Shown here: in pieces, positions 7,652 through 16,082 of the stretch | How the letters are laid out: every line of letters starts with the position of its first letter | Position numbering within the stretch: the stretch's first letter is position 1 | NCBI GenBank assembly: GCA_016219275.1 | Contig: JACRBM010000041.1 | Location: forward strand, 1 to 51,424 | From: Chloroflexota bacterium | GTDB lineage: Bacteria; Chloroflexota; Anaerolineae; UBA4142 | Reading direction: 5' to 3' | Length of the DNA stretch: 51,424 bases | Made by a program: the position numbers and the translations under genes | Notes under the pieces: generated by a model | The model's input: the letters and a program-made list of their open reading frames with translations, nothing else | Told to the model about the DNA's origin: nothing | The model's database searches: none

Positions 7652-9565
7652 ATGGCTACAAAATCAAAAATCATTGGCATTGACCTGGGAACGACGAACT
7701 CGGTTGTAGCGGTGATGGAAGGCAGCGATCCCGTCGTGATTACGAACACGGAAGGGGCGCGGCTCACACCGTCCGTCGTCGCGATTACGAAAACTGGCGA
7801 GCGCCTCGTCGGTCAGGTCGCGAAACGGCAAGCGATTACGAATCCGGAAAATACGATCTTTTCGATCAAACGTTTGATGGGGCGCAAGTTCACCGACGCC
7901 GAAGTGCAAAAGGCGCGCAAGATTCTGCCGTACAAAATCGTCGAAGCGTCGAACGGCGATGCCTGGGTCGAGCTTGCCGGTAAGCAGTACTCGCCGCAGG
8001 AAATTTCCGGGATGATTCTCGCGAAACTAAAAGCGGACGCGGAAGCGTACCTCGGCGAAACCGTGACGCAAGCCGTCATCACCGTGCCAGCGTACTTTAA
8101 CGACTCGCAACGCCAAGCGACCAAGGACGCGGGACGCATCGCCGGCTTGGAAGTCCTGCGCATCATCAACGAACCGACCGCGTCCTCGCTCGCGTACGGA
8201 CTCGAGAAAAAGAAAGACGAGACCATCGCGGTGTACGACTTTGGCGGCGGCACGTTCGATATTTCAGTCTTGTCGCTCGGCGAAGGCGTGTTCGAAGTGA
8301 AATCTACGAACGGCGACACGTTCCTCGGCGGCGACGATTTCGATCAACGCGTCATCCAGTGGATCGCGGATGAGTTCCGCAAAGAATCCGGAATTGATCT
8401 GCGCAATGATCGCATGGCATTGCAACGCTTGAAGGAAGCGGCAGAAAAAGCCAAGATCGAACTCTCGACCGTGATGACGAGCGAGATCAATTTGCCGTTC
8501 GTGACCGCGGACGCCTCGGGACCCAAGCACTTGACGATGACGCTCACGCGCGCCAAACTCGAACAACTCGTCGGCGACCTCGTCGAGAATTCGCTCAACC
8601 CGGTCAAGCGCGCGATGGAAGACGCGAAACTGTCGCAATCGCAAATTGACGAAGTCGTGCTCGTCGGTGGTCAGACGCGCATGCCGATGATGCAACAAGT
8701 CGTGCAACGTTATTTTGGCAAAGAGCCGCACAAGGGCATCAACCCGGACGAAGTCGTCGCGGTTGGCGCGGCGATTCAAGCCGGCGTGCTCGGCGGCGAA
8801 GTGAAAGATATCTTGTTGCTCGACGTGACGCCGTTGACACTCGGCATCGAAACGCTGGGTGGCGTGGCGACGCCGTTGATCGAACGCAACACGACGATCC
8901 CGACGAAGAAATCCCAGGTGTTCTCGACCGCCGCCGATATGCAAACCCAGGTCGAAGTGAACGTGTTGCAGGGCGAACGCCCGATGGCAGCGGACAACAA
9001 ATCATTGGGCACGTTTCACTTGGATGGTATTCCGCCCGCGCCGCGCGGCGTGCCGCAAATCGAAGTCACGTTCGACATTGACGCGAACGGCATCGTCAAT
9101 GTGACCGCCAAAGACAAGGCGACCGGGCGCGAGCAGAAAATCACCATCACCGCGTCTTCCGGCTTGAGCAAGGAAGAGATTGACAAGATGGTGAAAGAGT
9201 CGCAAAAGTTCGCGGCGGAAGATCAAAAGCGCAAGGACGAAGTCGAAACGCGCAACGCCGCCGAGAACGCGGTGTATCAATCGGAAAAAATGTTGAAAGA
9301 CCTCGGCGAAAAAGTTCCCGCGGATGTCAAGACCGAAGTCGAAGGCAAAATCGCTGAACTCAAAACCGCCATGGGCGGACGCGATGTCGCGGAGATCAAA
9401 AAGAAGAACGAAGCGTTGACGCAATCGCTGCAAAAGATTGGCGAGAAAATGTACCAGCAGACCGGCGGCGCAACGCCTCCACCCGGCGGCGAACCGGAAA
9501 GTGGCACGCCACCACCCGGCAAAGGCGACACCGTCGAGGGCGAGTTCCGCGAAGTGAAGGAATAG
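7652..9565 (+). CDS. dnaK: Chaperone protein DnaK
   Basis: This is a full-length Hsp70 (637 aa). The ATPase domain contains [13 protein letters not shown] at the start, [15 protein letters not shown] and [22 protein letters not shown]. The substrate-binding domain contains [17 protein letters not shown] and the helical lid follows. The tail is Pro/Gly-rich and ends [10 protein letters not shown], matching the usual DnaK C-terminal EEVK-like end. GAGGAG precedes ATG 7652. It works with GrpE from the same operon. No dnaJ follows within the window; the next transcription unit is a T-box leader. Confidence 0.98.
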   Translation: MATKSKIIGIDLGTTNSVVAVMEGSDPVVITNTEGARLTPSVVAITKTGERLVGQVAKRQAITNPENTIFSIKRLMGRKFTDAEVQKARKILPYKIVEASNGDAWVELAGKQYSPQEISGMILAKLKADAEAYLGETVTQAVITVPAYFNDSQRQATKDAGRIAGLEVLRIINEPTASSLAYGLEKKKDETIAVYDFGGGTFDISVLSLGEGVFEVKSTNGDTFLGGDDFDQRVIQWIADEFRKESGIDLRNDRMALQRLKEAAEKAKIELSTVMTSEINLPFVTADASGPKHLTMTLTRAKLEQLVGDLVENSLNPVKRAMEDAKLSQSQIDEVVLVGGQTRMPMMQQVVQRYFGKEPHKGINPDEVVAVGAAIQAGVLGGEVKDILLLDVTPLTLGIETLGGVATPLIERNTTIPTKKSQVFSTAADMQTQVEVNVLQGERPMAADNKSLGTFHLDGIPPAPRGVPQIEVTFDIDANGIVNVTAKDKATGREQKITITASSGLSKEEIDKMVKESQKFAAEDQKRKDEVETRNAAENAVYQSEKMLKDLGEKVPADVKTEVEGKIAELKTAMGGRDVAEIKKKNEALTQSLQKIGEKMYQQTGGATPPPGGEPESGTPPPGKGDTVEGEFREVKE

Positions 9566-9595
9566 TCGCCAGTAGACAGTAGACCGTAGACAGAT
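9566..9595. repeat. Heptad tandem repeat after dnaK
   Basis: Degenerate 7-mers CGCCAGT, AGACAGT, AGACCGT, AGACAG run head to tail directly after the dnaK stop. Confidence 0.6.
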
Positions 9596-9606
9596 AAAAC
9601 GAACAT

Positions 9607-9641
9607 CGGAGTTGAGTTTAGTGCTCGACTCCGCTGTTTGT
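9607..9641 (+). terminator. Probable terminator of hrcA-grpE-dnaK
   Basis: CGGAGTTGAG (9607-9616) can pair with CTCGACTCCG (9624-9633) with one internal mismatch pair, followed by the T-rich CTGTTTGTTTG. The T-run is interrupted, so strength is uncertain. Confidence 0.55.
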
Positions 9642-9700
9642 TTGAGCGTGTGGATGCGAAATAGTTGTACGGTCGGTGTAAAGTCTATTGACAATTCGAG

Positions 9701-9785
9701 TTGTCATTTCGAGGAGCGTTTTTTGCGACGAGAAATCTCGCTTTTGTCAGAGGCGCGGGATTTCTCGCTGCGCTCGAAATGACAA
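9701..9785. repeat. Palindromic dispersed element
   Basis: The outer 13-bp arms TTGTCATTTCGAG (9701-9713) and CTCGAAATGACAA (9773-9785) are perfect inverted repeats; an inner pair GAGAAATC (9730-9737) and GATTTCTC (9759-9766) is nested inside. The element is non-coding and resembles the element inserted in rsmD (16403-16523), whose arms are TGTCATTGCGAG and CTCGCAATGACA. Confidence 0.8.
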
Positions 9786-9830
9786 ACAAAACGACTTTGC
9801 ATCAGCCGTAGAAATAGTTGTCCCAGACGT

Positions 9831-9859
9831 TTGACACATCACGTTACTCGTGTTAAAAT
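9831..9859 (+). promoter_or_regulatory. Promoter of the T-box transcript
   Basis: TTGACA (9831-9836), 17 nt, TAAAAT (9854-9859). Transcription should start near 9866, just before the T-box leader. Confidence 0.9.
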
Positions 9860-9865
9860 CTTGGC

Positions 9866-10167
9866 ACAGTTGAATACGAACAACGTCGAACCGGAAGAGT
9901 AGAGCGAATCGCGTTGAAAGAGAAGAGAGGTCATCGGGTGCAAACCTCTCGCAACAAGGACGCTCGAACGTCGCCGGGGAGTTGGGTCAGCGAAATGCTT
10001 GTCGCAGATTAGTTGGCTCCGGTTCGCCCCGTTAACGCGTTGAGACGGCAAGGTAATCAGTAATTTTTAATTTGTAATTTGTAATTACCAGTTACCAATT
10101 ACTACTTGCCAAACAAGGTGGTACCGCGAACTCCCTTTCGCCCTTGAGGTGAAGGGGATTTTTTATT
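9866..10167 (+). ncRNA. T-box riboswitch leader, valine-type (GUC specifier)
   Basis: The leader senses uncharged tRNA and lets transcription proceed when the cognate amino acid is short. Stem I can be drawn with CCGG (9891-9894)/CCGG (9974-9977) below and GAGCG (9902-9906)/CGCTC (9961-9965) above an internal loop. The 5' side of this loop is AAGAGTA and the 3' side reads GAAC-GTC-G, so GUC (Val, 9970-9972) is the likely specifier. The conserved T-box AAGGTGGTACCGCG lies at 10115-10128; its TGGT fits a discriminator A. A heptad repeat (10053-10109) fills the stem just before it, closed by GGCAAG/CTTGCC. valS is the only synthetase downstream, though 2 kb away. Confidence 0.9.
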
Positions 10168-10168
10168 T
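10130..10168 (+). terminator. T-box intrinsic terminator
   Basis: TCCCTTTCGCC pairs with GGTGAAGGGGA (10149-10159 region) and is followed by a run of six T. It competes with the antiterminator formed by the T-box sequence just upstream. Confidence 0.9.
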
Positions 10169-10245
10169 TGGATTTTCGATTTTCGATTTCAGGTTTCAGA
10201 TTTCAAATTCCGAATTTTGAATTTTGAATTTTCAACTTCAGAATT
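10168..10245. repeat. AT-rich heptad tandem repeat
   Basis: About ten head-to-tail 7-mers are visible, drifting from GATTTTC to GATTTCA, AATTTTG and AACTTCA. They separate the T-box terminator from the first membrane gene. Confidence 0.7.
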
Positions 10246-10250
10246 AAACA

Positions 10251-10790
10251 ATGACAACGATCAAACTACTCTTCGGCACAACCTGGCGCGGCGGCGCGTG
10301 GGGCTTGCTCGGCGGGACGATGCTGGGCACGGCTTACGGCGCGATTTTCGCGAACGTGCTGTTTGCGTTTGGCTTGGCGGCGCAAGCGCCGTTCGATTTG
10401 CAGCGCGATGACATTCCGCGCGCCATCGTCGCGGTGTTGGTTCTCGCGCTCATCGGCTCGGTGATGGGCGCGCTGTTCGGCGTGCCGACTGGTTTGGTGG
10501 TTGGGTTGTTGGATGGTTTGTTAATTGGAATCGTAACGCGAGTTTTTTTCTTTCCGTTGAAGGATGCGAAAACGTATCGCCGCGTGATCGCGATTACATG
10601 CGCGGTGTTCACGACGATTGCCGCGTGGCTCGGCTTTTTTGCGATCATGCTGTTTTACGCGGATCGCGACAAGGCGAATGTGGGCACGCTCGCGCTCGCC
10701 GTGACGCTCCCCGCGCTGATTGCCGGGGTCGCGTCCGCGTTTATCAGCCGCGTGATTGCGCGGTGGTATGAACAGGAGAGCGCGAGATGA
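10251..10790 (+). CDS. Small glycine-rich membrane protein, paralog 1 of a tandem array
   Basis: This 179-residue protein has four to five predicted membrane segments and an N-terminal signature GTTWRGGAWGLLGG shared with the two genes that follow, then many small residues (GSVMGALFGVPTGLVVGLLDG) suggesting glycine-zipper packing. It ends VIARWYEQESAR; the HWYERES version of this tail recurs in its neighbours and in two decayed copies. The function is not recognised. It is the first gene after the valine T-box terminator, so it should be transcribed under valine control. Its base composition is GC-rich like the host, unlike paralogs 2 and 3. The stop overlaps the next start (ATGA at 10787). 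Confidence 0.75.
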   Translation: MTTIKLLFGTTWRGGAWGLLGGTMLGTAYGAIFANVLFAFGLAAQAPFDLQRDDIPRAIVAVLVLALIGSVMGALFGVPTGLVVGLLDGLLIGIVTRVFFFPLKDAKTYRRVIAITCAVFTTIAAWLGFFAIMLFYADRDKANVGTLALAVTLPALIAGVASAFISRVIARWYEQESAR

Positions 10791-11338
10791 AAAAAGAGGA
10801 ATTGGTGTTGGGGGCAATTCAGCGCGGCAGTGGCTGGGGAATAGTCACAAGTGCAGTTCTCGGCGGATTATATGGTTTCATTTTGTTTTTCTACACGGGC
10901 TTTTCAATTGTTCCAATAGACCGATCGCCCTCAATGAGACTGATATCGTCACTATTTGTAGGCTCTATTGCTGGAGCAATTATTGGCATGATTATGGGAT
11001 TAGTACTTGGTTGTACGGCTGGTCTTCTCTGGGGAAACATGGTACATTTCCTCACAACCTGGCACCGCGGACAATCACTTATTTGTCAATTTGCGGGAAC
11101 AATTTGTGTTATCTACGTAACTTCCAGCAGTCTGATTCTCCTTAAAGCAATGTACACATTCTTTGACATGGATTACGGGACCCCACCTAGGCCACTGAAT
11201 TTCATCGGTTTCGCATTGTTCTACAATGTGCCTATTCTATTAGCCGCGATAGGAGCAGCCTTCGCCAGCCAGCGTCTCGCCCACTGGTATGAACGCGAAT
11301 CAACAAAAGGGATCGCGCAAAATGTTTCGCCTAACTGA
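10787..11338 (+). CDS. Small membrane protein, paralog 2
   Basis: This 183-residue paralog of the preceding gene begins EELVLGAIQRGSGWG and has the same hydrophobic layout with glycine-rich segments (GSIAGAIIGMIMGLVLG). It ends RLAHWYERESTKGIAQNVSPN. ATG 10787 overlaps the upstream TGA. Codon use is markedly more AT-rich than in paralog 1, indicating a different age or source. Its last bases overlap a short ORF (11322-11423) that preserves only the ends of another copy. No domain is recognised and function is unknown. Confidence 0.7.
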   Translation: MKKEELVLGAIQRGSGWGIVTSAVLGGLYGFILFFYTGFSIVPIDRSPSMRLISSLFVGSIAGAIIGMIMGLVLGCTAGLLWGNMVHFLTTWHRGQSLICQFAGTICVIYVTSSSLILLKAMYTFFDMDYGTPPRPLNFIGFALFYNVPILLAAIGAAFASQRLAHWYERESTKGIAQNVSPN

Positions 11339-11423
11339 AACACGCAAGGCAAAATCAAACACCGTCATCGTTCTCATCCCCGCGCTGATTGCGTTCTGGT
11401 ACGAAAAGGAGGCCGCGAAATGA
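11322..11423 (+). pseudogene. Relic of a fourth membrane paralog
   Basis: A 33-codon frame ends with VIVLIPALIAFWYEKEAAK, recalling the LPALIAG...WYEQES end of paralog 1 with the middle deleted. Its stop overlaps ATG of paralog 3 (11420). The same DNA recurs at 12088-12158 in another decayed form, showing local duplication. Confidence 0.55.
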
Positions 11424-12007
11424 CGACACGCAAGTTGTTGTGGGGAATGACGTGGCGCGGCGGAGTATGGGGACTAGTCTGTGGAGGACTGCTTGGCGGT
11501 GGTTATTCGGTAGTTTTACTTGGACTGCTCTACATGGGGTACGTAATTAACGCCTTCCTGTTTTCTGATTTTGATTACCTTTTCTACGTTCTTACCGATG
11601 CAACGCTGGCTGCTTTGCCGACCATGTTGGTAAGTTTCTTCTTGGGGTCACCGGTTGGCGGAGTTGCCGGAGCTACTGTTGGTTGTGTCATTGGGATATT
11701 TACACGAATTCTTTTCTATCCATCCGAAGATGAAAAACGATTTCAACTTTCCATTCGAGTTCTCGGCGATGTTGCTGCAATCATCGCGACATTCCTATCG
11801 CTGGGATTTGCAATAACGCGGTCTTCAGAAGGGCTGGCATTGAACGACGCTTTGATAACCGCGTTTATCGCGTTTATCGCTGGACAAACGATTATACTCG
11901 TCCAGAAACCGACTACCGCCTGGTTCGTAGATGAAATGCACAAAACAATAGATTTCAAAAAAAAGATAGAGTTTCAGTCGCGTCTTACACCTTGGGAGTC
12001 TAACTGA
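11420..12007 (+). CDS. Small membrane protein, paralog 3
   Basis: This 195-residue member of the tandem family begins KLLWGMTWRGGVWGLVCGG, very close to paralog 1 at the N-terminus, and has five or so hydrophobic segments including a glycine-rich SPVGGVAGATVGCVIG. The C-terminus has diverged and lacks the WYERES tail. GGAGG-like sequence (AAGGAGG, 11406-11412) precedes the ATG. Base composition is AT-richer than paralog 1. The function is unknown; presence of three intact and at least two broken copies between a T-box and its synthetase suggests repeated duplication at this site. Confidence 0.7.
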   Translation: MTTRKLLWGMTWRGGVWGLVCGGLLGGGYSVVLLGLLYMGYVINAFLFSDFDYLFYVLTDATLAALPTMLVSFFLGSPVGGVAGATVGCVIGIFTRILFYPSEDEKRFQLSIRVLGDVAAIIATFLSLGFAITRSSEGLALNDALITAFIAFIAGQTIILVQKPTTAWFVDEMHKTIDFKKKIEFQSRLTPWESN

Positions 12008-12011
12008 GGCA

Positions 12012-12177
12012 ATGTTCATCAGCCGCTTGATTGCTCGGCTTTTATTTCACTGGTACGAACGCGAATCAGCAAAAGGAATCCCACAAAATGTTTCGCCCAA
12101 CTGAAACATGCAAAACAAAATCAACGACCGTCATCGTTCTCATCCCCGCGTTGATTCCCAGTATCGGCGCGGGGTAG
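12012..12177 (+). pseudogene. Decayed copies of membrane paralog tails
   Basis: ATG 12012 opens a 30-codon frame reading FISRLIARLLFHWYERES and ending NVSPN, which matches the ends of paralogs 1 and 2. An overlapping frame at 12088-12177 repeats the relic at 11322 (IVLIPALI) and then degenerates. The block 12048-12158 is a direct, diverged repeat of 11279-11394. These are remnants of lost family members just upstream of valS. Confidence 0.7.
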
Positions 12178-12206
12178 TCCAATTACCAATTACCAATTAC
12201 CATTTT
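12178..12206. repeat. CCAATTA heptad tandem repeat
   Basis: Almost four copies of CCAATTA run from 12178 between the paralog relics and the valS ribosome site. The same unit reappears inside the valS coding sequence. Confidence 0.8.
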
Positions 12207-12227
12207 CTCACACAGGAGTTATACCCA

Positions 12228-14996
12228 ATGTCAACACCAACCGAAATGCCCAAAGCGTACGATCCCAAAATCGTGGAGCAACGCCTCTACGATTGGTGGG
12301 AGTCGCGCGGTTATTTCAAACCGCGCATTGATCCCGGCAAAAAACCATTCGTGATTTCGATTCCGCCGCCGAACATCACCGGCGAACTGCATCACGGTCA
12401 CGCCATGTTCCTCGCGTTCGAAGACCTGATGATTCGCTGGCATCGGATGCTCGGCGAGCCGACGCTGTGGGTGCCGGGCAGCGATCACGCCGGCATCGCG
12501 ACGCAAAACGTCGTGGAAAAAAATCTGGAAAAGCAAGGCATCAAACGCCGCGACCTGGGACGCGAAGAATTCGTCAAGCGCGTGTGGGAATGGAAAGCCG
12601 AGTACGGCGGCATCATCACAAACCAGATTCGCCGCATGGGCGCATCGTGCGACTGGACGCGCGAACGATTCACGCTCGACGATGGTTTGTCGCGCGCGGT
12701 GCGCGAAGCATTCGTGCGGCTCTACGAAAAGAAACTCATCTATCGCGGACCGCGCCTCGTGAACTGGTGCCCGCGCGACGAGTCCGCCATCAGCGACCTC
12801 GAAGTGGAACACGAGGACGAGCAAGGCAAGTTGTACTACGTCAAGTACTGGCTCGAACCGAATCCCCAATTACCAATTACCAATAACGAATTTATCACCG
12901 TCGCAACAACGCGTCCAGAGACGATCCTGGGCGATACGGCTGTCGCGGTGAATCCAAAAGACGAACGCTACAAACATCTCATCGGGCGCAACGCGATTCT
13001 GCCCGCGCTCGGTCGGCGCATCCCAATCATCGCGGATGACTCAGTGGACACCGAGTTCGGCACCGGCGCGGTCAAGGTAACGCCGGGTCACGACCCGACG
13101 GATTACGACATCGGCGCGCGGCACAATCTGCCGATCATCAACATCATGAACACGAACGCGACGATCAACGCGAACGGCGGAGCGTACGCGGGACTGGATC
13201 GCTACGACGCGCGCAAAAAACTCGTAGACGATTTGCAAGCCGCCGGTCAACTCGACCGCATCGAAGACCATGCCATGTCCATCGGACGATGCCAGCGTTG
13301 CAATACCGTGGTCGAGCCACTGATTTCAACTCAATGGTTTGTCAAGATCGCGCCGCTCGCCAAAAAAGCGATCAAGGCAGTCAAGACCGGCGAAATCGAA
13401 ATCGTGCCGGAACGTTTCAACAAAATCTATTTCAACTGGATGAACAGCATCCGCGATTGGTGCATCAGCCGCCAACTGTGGTGGGGGCATCGCATCCCGG
13501 TGTGGTACTGCGAGAACGGACACGAGACCTGCACGCGCACCGATCCAACGCAATGCGCGGTGTGCGGCTCGACGAACATTCGCCAAGATGAAGATGTGCT
13601 CGATACCTGGTTTTCGTCCGGGTTGTGGCCCTTCTCGACCCTGGGTTGGCCCGATGAAACGCCCGACCTCAAATACTTTTATCCAACCTCGGTGCTTGAA
13701 ACCGGGTACGACATTTTGTTCTTCTGGGTCGCACGCATGATTATGGACGGACTCGAATTCACTGGCGAGGTGCCGTTCCGCACCGTGTATCTGCACGGCT
13801 TGATTCGTCACAAGGACGGCAGCAAGATCAGCAAATCGAATCCACAGCCAGGCGACAATCCGCTCGATGTGATTGCCGATTATAGCGCGGACGCGTTGCG
13901 CTTTACGATCATGACGTCGTCTGCGCCCGGCAACGACACCAAGCTTGATATGGAAAAGGTCGAGCACGCGCGCAACTTTGGCAACAAGATTTGGAACATG
14001 GCGCGCTTCATCACAAGCAACCTGAAACCCAACGAACCGATCGCGCCAATTCCCAATGCCCAATTACTGTCTCTCCCCGACCGCTGGATTCTCTCGCGCT
14101 TGCATCACGTCATCGCGACCGTGAACGATACGTACCGTCGTTGGGATTTCGGCGAAGGGACGCGGCAGGTACACGATTTTCTCTGGAGCGAGTTTGCCGA
14201 TTGGTACATCGAAGCCGCCAAGAACGCCCTCTACGGGAACGATGCAAACGCGGCGAAACGCACGCGTGCAATTTTGCTTTACGCGCTCGACCAGGGTTTG
14301 CGTTTGTTGCATCCGGCGATGCCGTTCGTCACCGAAGAGACCTGGCAACAACTACGCGCGTTCGGAATGCCAAGCCAGTACGACGCGTTGATGGTCGCGG
14401 AATTTCCGCAAGCGGACAAACGATTCTTCGACGACCGCGCGGAAAAAGAATTCGCGACGGTGATGGATATAGTCCGCGCGATTCGCAACGCGCGCGCCGA
14501 GTTCAACGTCGAACCGGGTAAGCGCATCCCGGCGATCATCTCCGCGGGGGCGGCGACGAGTCTGCTCGAATCGCAACGCGAAACGATTGTCTCGCTCGCG
14601 CGGCTCGATGCGAGCGCGTTCGAGATCGCAAAGCGCGCGGCGAAACCGGCGCAGTCGCTCGCGCTCATCGCCGGCAAAATCGAAATCTATTTGCCGCTCG
14701 CCGGGATGATTGACCTCGAAAAAGAAAAGGCGCGGCTCGCTAAAGAAATCGCGAACGTGCGCGGCGCAATTGATCGCGCCGAAAAACAACTTGCAAGCGA
14801 TTTCAGTAAAAAAGCGCCGAAGGAGGTCGTGCAAAAAGTGCGCGACACGCTCGCGGCAAACCAGGAACGCGGCGCAAAACTCGACGCGCAACTCGCCGGA
14901 TTGGAAGGACGCGAGATCGCGAAACCTCCGAAACGCGCGAAAATCGCGAAGAAGAAAACGCCAACGAACAAACGAATGAAAAAGGCGCGTAAATAA
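12228..14996 (+). CDS. valS: Valyl-tRNA synthetase
   Basis: ValS (922 aa from ATG 12228, preceded by AGGAG) charges tRNA-Val in the cytoplasm. The class I signatures are PPPNITGELHHGHAM (HIGH-type) and GSKISKSNPQP (KMSKS-type). The editing domain contains TTRPETILGDTAVAV, and the C-terminus has the expected basic coiled-coil arm from about MIDLEKEKARLAKEIANVRG. A CCAATTA-type heptad stretch inside the gene at 12866-12887 encodes QLPITNNE, and another at 14046-14067 encodes PIPNAQLL; both fall in variable surface segments and look like in-frame repeat insertions. Control is expected from the valine T-box at 9866, across three intervening genes. Confidence 0.97.
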   Translation: MSTPTEMPKAYDPKIVEQRLYDWWESRGYFKPRIDPGKKPFVISIPPPNITGELHHGHAMFLAFEDLMIRWHRMLGEPTLWVPGSDHAGIATQNVVEKNLEKQGIKRRDLGREEFVKRVWEWKAEYGGIITNQIRRMGASCDWTRERFTLDDGLSRAVREAFVRLYEKKLIYRGPRLVNWCPRDESAISDLEVEHEDEQGKLYYVKYWLEPNPQLPITNNEFITVATTRPETILGDTAVAVNPKDERYKHLIGRNAILPALGRRIPIIADDSVDTEFGTGAVKVTPGHDPTDYDIGARHNLPIINIMNTNATINANGGAYAGLDRYDARKKLVDDLQAAGQLDRIEDHAMSIGRCQRCNTVVEPLISTQWFVKIAPLAKKAIKAVKTGEIEIVPERFNKIYFNWMNSIRDWCISRQLWWGHRIPVWYCENGHETCTRTDPTQCAVCGSTNIRQDEDVLDTWFSSGLWPFSTLGWPDETPDLKYFYPTSVLETGYDILFFWVARMIMDGLEFTGEVPFRTVYLHGLIRHKDGSKISKSNPQPGDNPLDVIADYSADALRFTIMTSSAPGNDTKLDMEKVEHARNFGNKIWNMARFITSNLKPNEPIAPIPNAQLLSLPDRWILSRLHHVIATVNDTYRRWDFGEGTRQVHDFLWSEFADWYIEAAKNALYGNDANAAKRTRAILLYALDQGLRLLHPAMPFVTEETWQQLRAFGMPSQYDALMVAEFPQADKRFFDDRAEKEFATVMDIVRAIRNARAEFNVEPGKRIPAIISAGAATSLLESQRETIVSLARLDASAFEIAKRAAKPAQSLALIAGKIEIYLPLAGMIDLEKEKARLAKEIANVRGAIDRAEKQLASDFSKKAPKEVVQKVRDTLAANQERGAKLDAQLAGLEGREIAKPPKRAKIAKKKTPTNKRMKKARK

Positions 14997-15002
14997 TTTC
15001 GT

Positions 15003-15038
15003 AGGGGCGACCCTTGTGGTCGCCCCATTCCTTTTTGA
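15003..15038 (+). terminator. Hairpin after valS
   Basis: GGGGCGACC (15004-15012) and GGTCGCCCC (15018-15026) form a perfect 9-bp stem, followed within a few bases by CTTTTT. It is probably both a dispersed hairpin repeat and the valS terminator. Confidence 0.7.
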
Positions 15039-15063
15039 CACAAAACAGAATCAATGCGAAAAT
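15035..15063 (+). promoter_or_regulatory. Possible promoter of the TPR lipoprotein
   Basis: TTGACA (15035-15040), 17 nt, GAAAAT (15058-15063). The -10 is imperfect. Confidence 0.4.
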
Positions 15064-15092
15064 CCTAGCAGATCAAACTTGGAACACATTGA

Positions 15093-15830
15093 ATGAGAAT
15101 CAATATTTGTGCGCTCATCATTCTGGTTGTCGCGTTAGTTGGTTGCAACGCCGAGCCGACATCGCCCTATCCCGCGCCGTCTGCGCCGCCGTATCCCGCG
15201 CCTGCATCGCTTCCTTACCCAGGTCCAAACGTCGCGCCGCCCGCTGCACTGACGCCACGCGCCGAGTCGCTGTCACAATCGCTGTTCCAGCGCGCGGAAC
15301 AAGCGCAACGCCAAGGCGATCTCGACACGGCGATTGATCTTTACACCCAGGCGATTGCCGCCGATGCCAGGTATGCCAACGCGTACTATAATCGCGCGGT
15401 CGCGTTCGAGGACAAGGGCGACGCCGAACGCGCGATTGCCGATTACACGAAAGCGATTCAACTCGATCCCAAACTCGTTCGCGCGTTTTACAATCGCGGC
15501 ATTCTCTATCACGACCAAGGCAAGCTCGACGAGGCGCTCGCCGATTACACACGCGCGCTAGAGATCGAACCGAACCTGCCGCGCGTCTACAACAATCGCG
15601 GACTCGTCTACTACGACAAGGGCGACTATGCGCGCGCGATTGCGGATTACACCAAGGCGCTCGAACTCGATCCTGGGATGTCTATCGCGTATCTCAATCG
15701 CGGACTCGCGTACCGCAAGCAAAACAATCGCGCATTGGCGATTACCGATCTTGAGAAACATCTGCAACTTGAGCCGAACACGCCCGACCGCGCGCAGATC
15801 GAAGAATGGTTGCGCGAATTGAAGAAATGA
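15093..15830 (+). CDS. TPR-repeat lipoprotein
   Basis: This 245-residue protein has a lipoprotein signal peptide ending ALVGC (Cys18), so it should be anchored on the outer face of the membrane. A Pro/Tyr-rich stretch follows (SPYPAPSAPPYPAPASLPYPGP), then about five tetratricopeptide repeats with the pattern ANAYYNRAVAFEDKGDAERAIADYTKAIQLDP. TPRs are protein-interaction scaffolds; no enzymatic domain is present and the partner is unknown. The gene is monocistronic by spacing, with a possible promoter just upstream. Confidence 0.85.
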   Translation: MRINICALIILVVALVGCNAEPTSPYPAPSAPPYPAPASLPYPGPNVAPPAALTPRAESLSQSLFQRAEQAQRQGDLDTAIDLYTQAIAADARYANAYYNRAVAFEDKGDAERAIADYTKAIQLDPKLVRAFYNRGILYHDQGKLDEALADYTRALEIEPNLPRVYNNRGLVYYDKGDYARAIADYTKALELDPGMSIAYLNRGLAYRKQNNRALAITDLEKHLQLEPNTPDRAQIEEWLRELKK

Positions 15831-15849
15831 ATCGCCGTACTTTGAACAA

Positions 15850-15901
15850 CACCTTCGCCAAAATCATAAATTAATCCGCGAATAACGCGAATAACGCGAA
15901 T
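15850..15901. repeat. Half copy of the ACCTTCGCCAAA element
   Basis: ACCTTCGCCAAAAT (15851-15864) and ATCCGCGAATAACGCGAA (15874-15891) match one arm of the 154-bp palindromic element at 46420-46573, with two mismatches over about 38 nt. The rest of the 228-nt gap to rsmD holds a second imperfect palindrome. Confidence 0.75.
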
Positions 15902-15930
15902 GGATTAGACATTATCGGGGATAGGGCATA

Positions 15931-16003
15931 TCTCGCCAAGCCGCCAAGAACGCCAAGTTTTTTCAATATGATTCTTTGCGTGCTTTGCGTCTTGGCGAGA
16001 GGC
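15931..16003. repeat. Imperfect palindrome of CGCCAAG units
   Basis: TCTCGCCAAG and two further GCCAAG units face CTTTGCGTGCTTTGCGTCTTGGCGAGA, so the segment can fold on itself. No coding content is seen. Confidence 0.6.
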
Positions 16004-16082
16004 AAAAGTTGTTTCCAATAAAGTCTATAAGAGGATGCCTTGCGTTCATTCAAAATGATTGGACATTATCGGTGGTGAAACG

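Noticed and set aside
9681-9693. TTGACA at 9688 as a promoter
   Set aside because: No -10 box is found at 15-19 nt; the following bases belong to the palindromic element.
10053-12206. Tandem repeats considered as a CRISPR array
   Set aside because: Units are 7-8 bp without spacers, and no cas genes are present.
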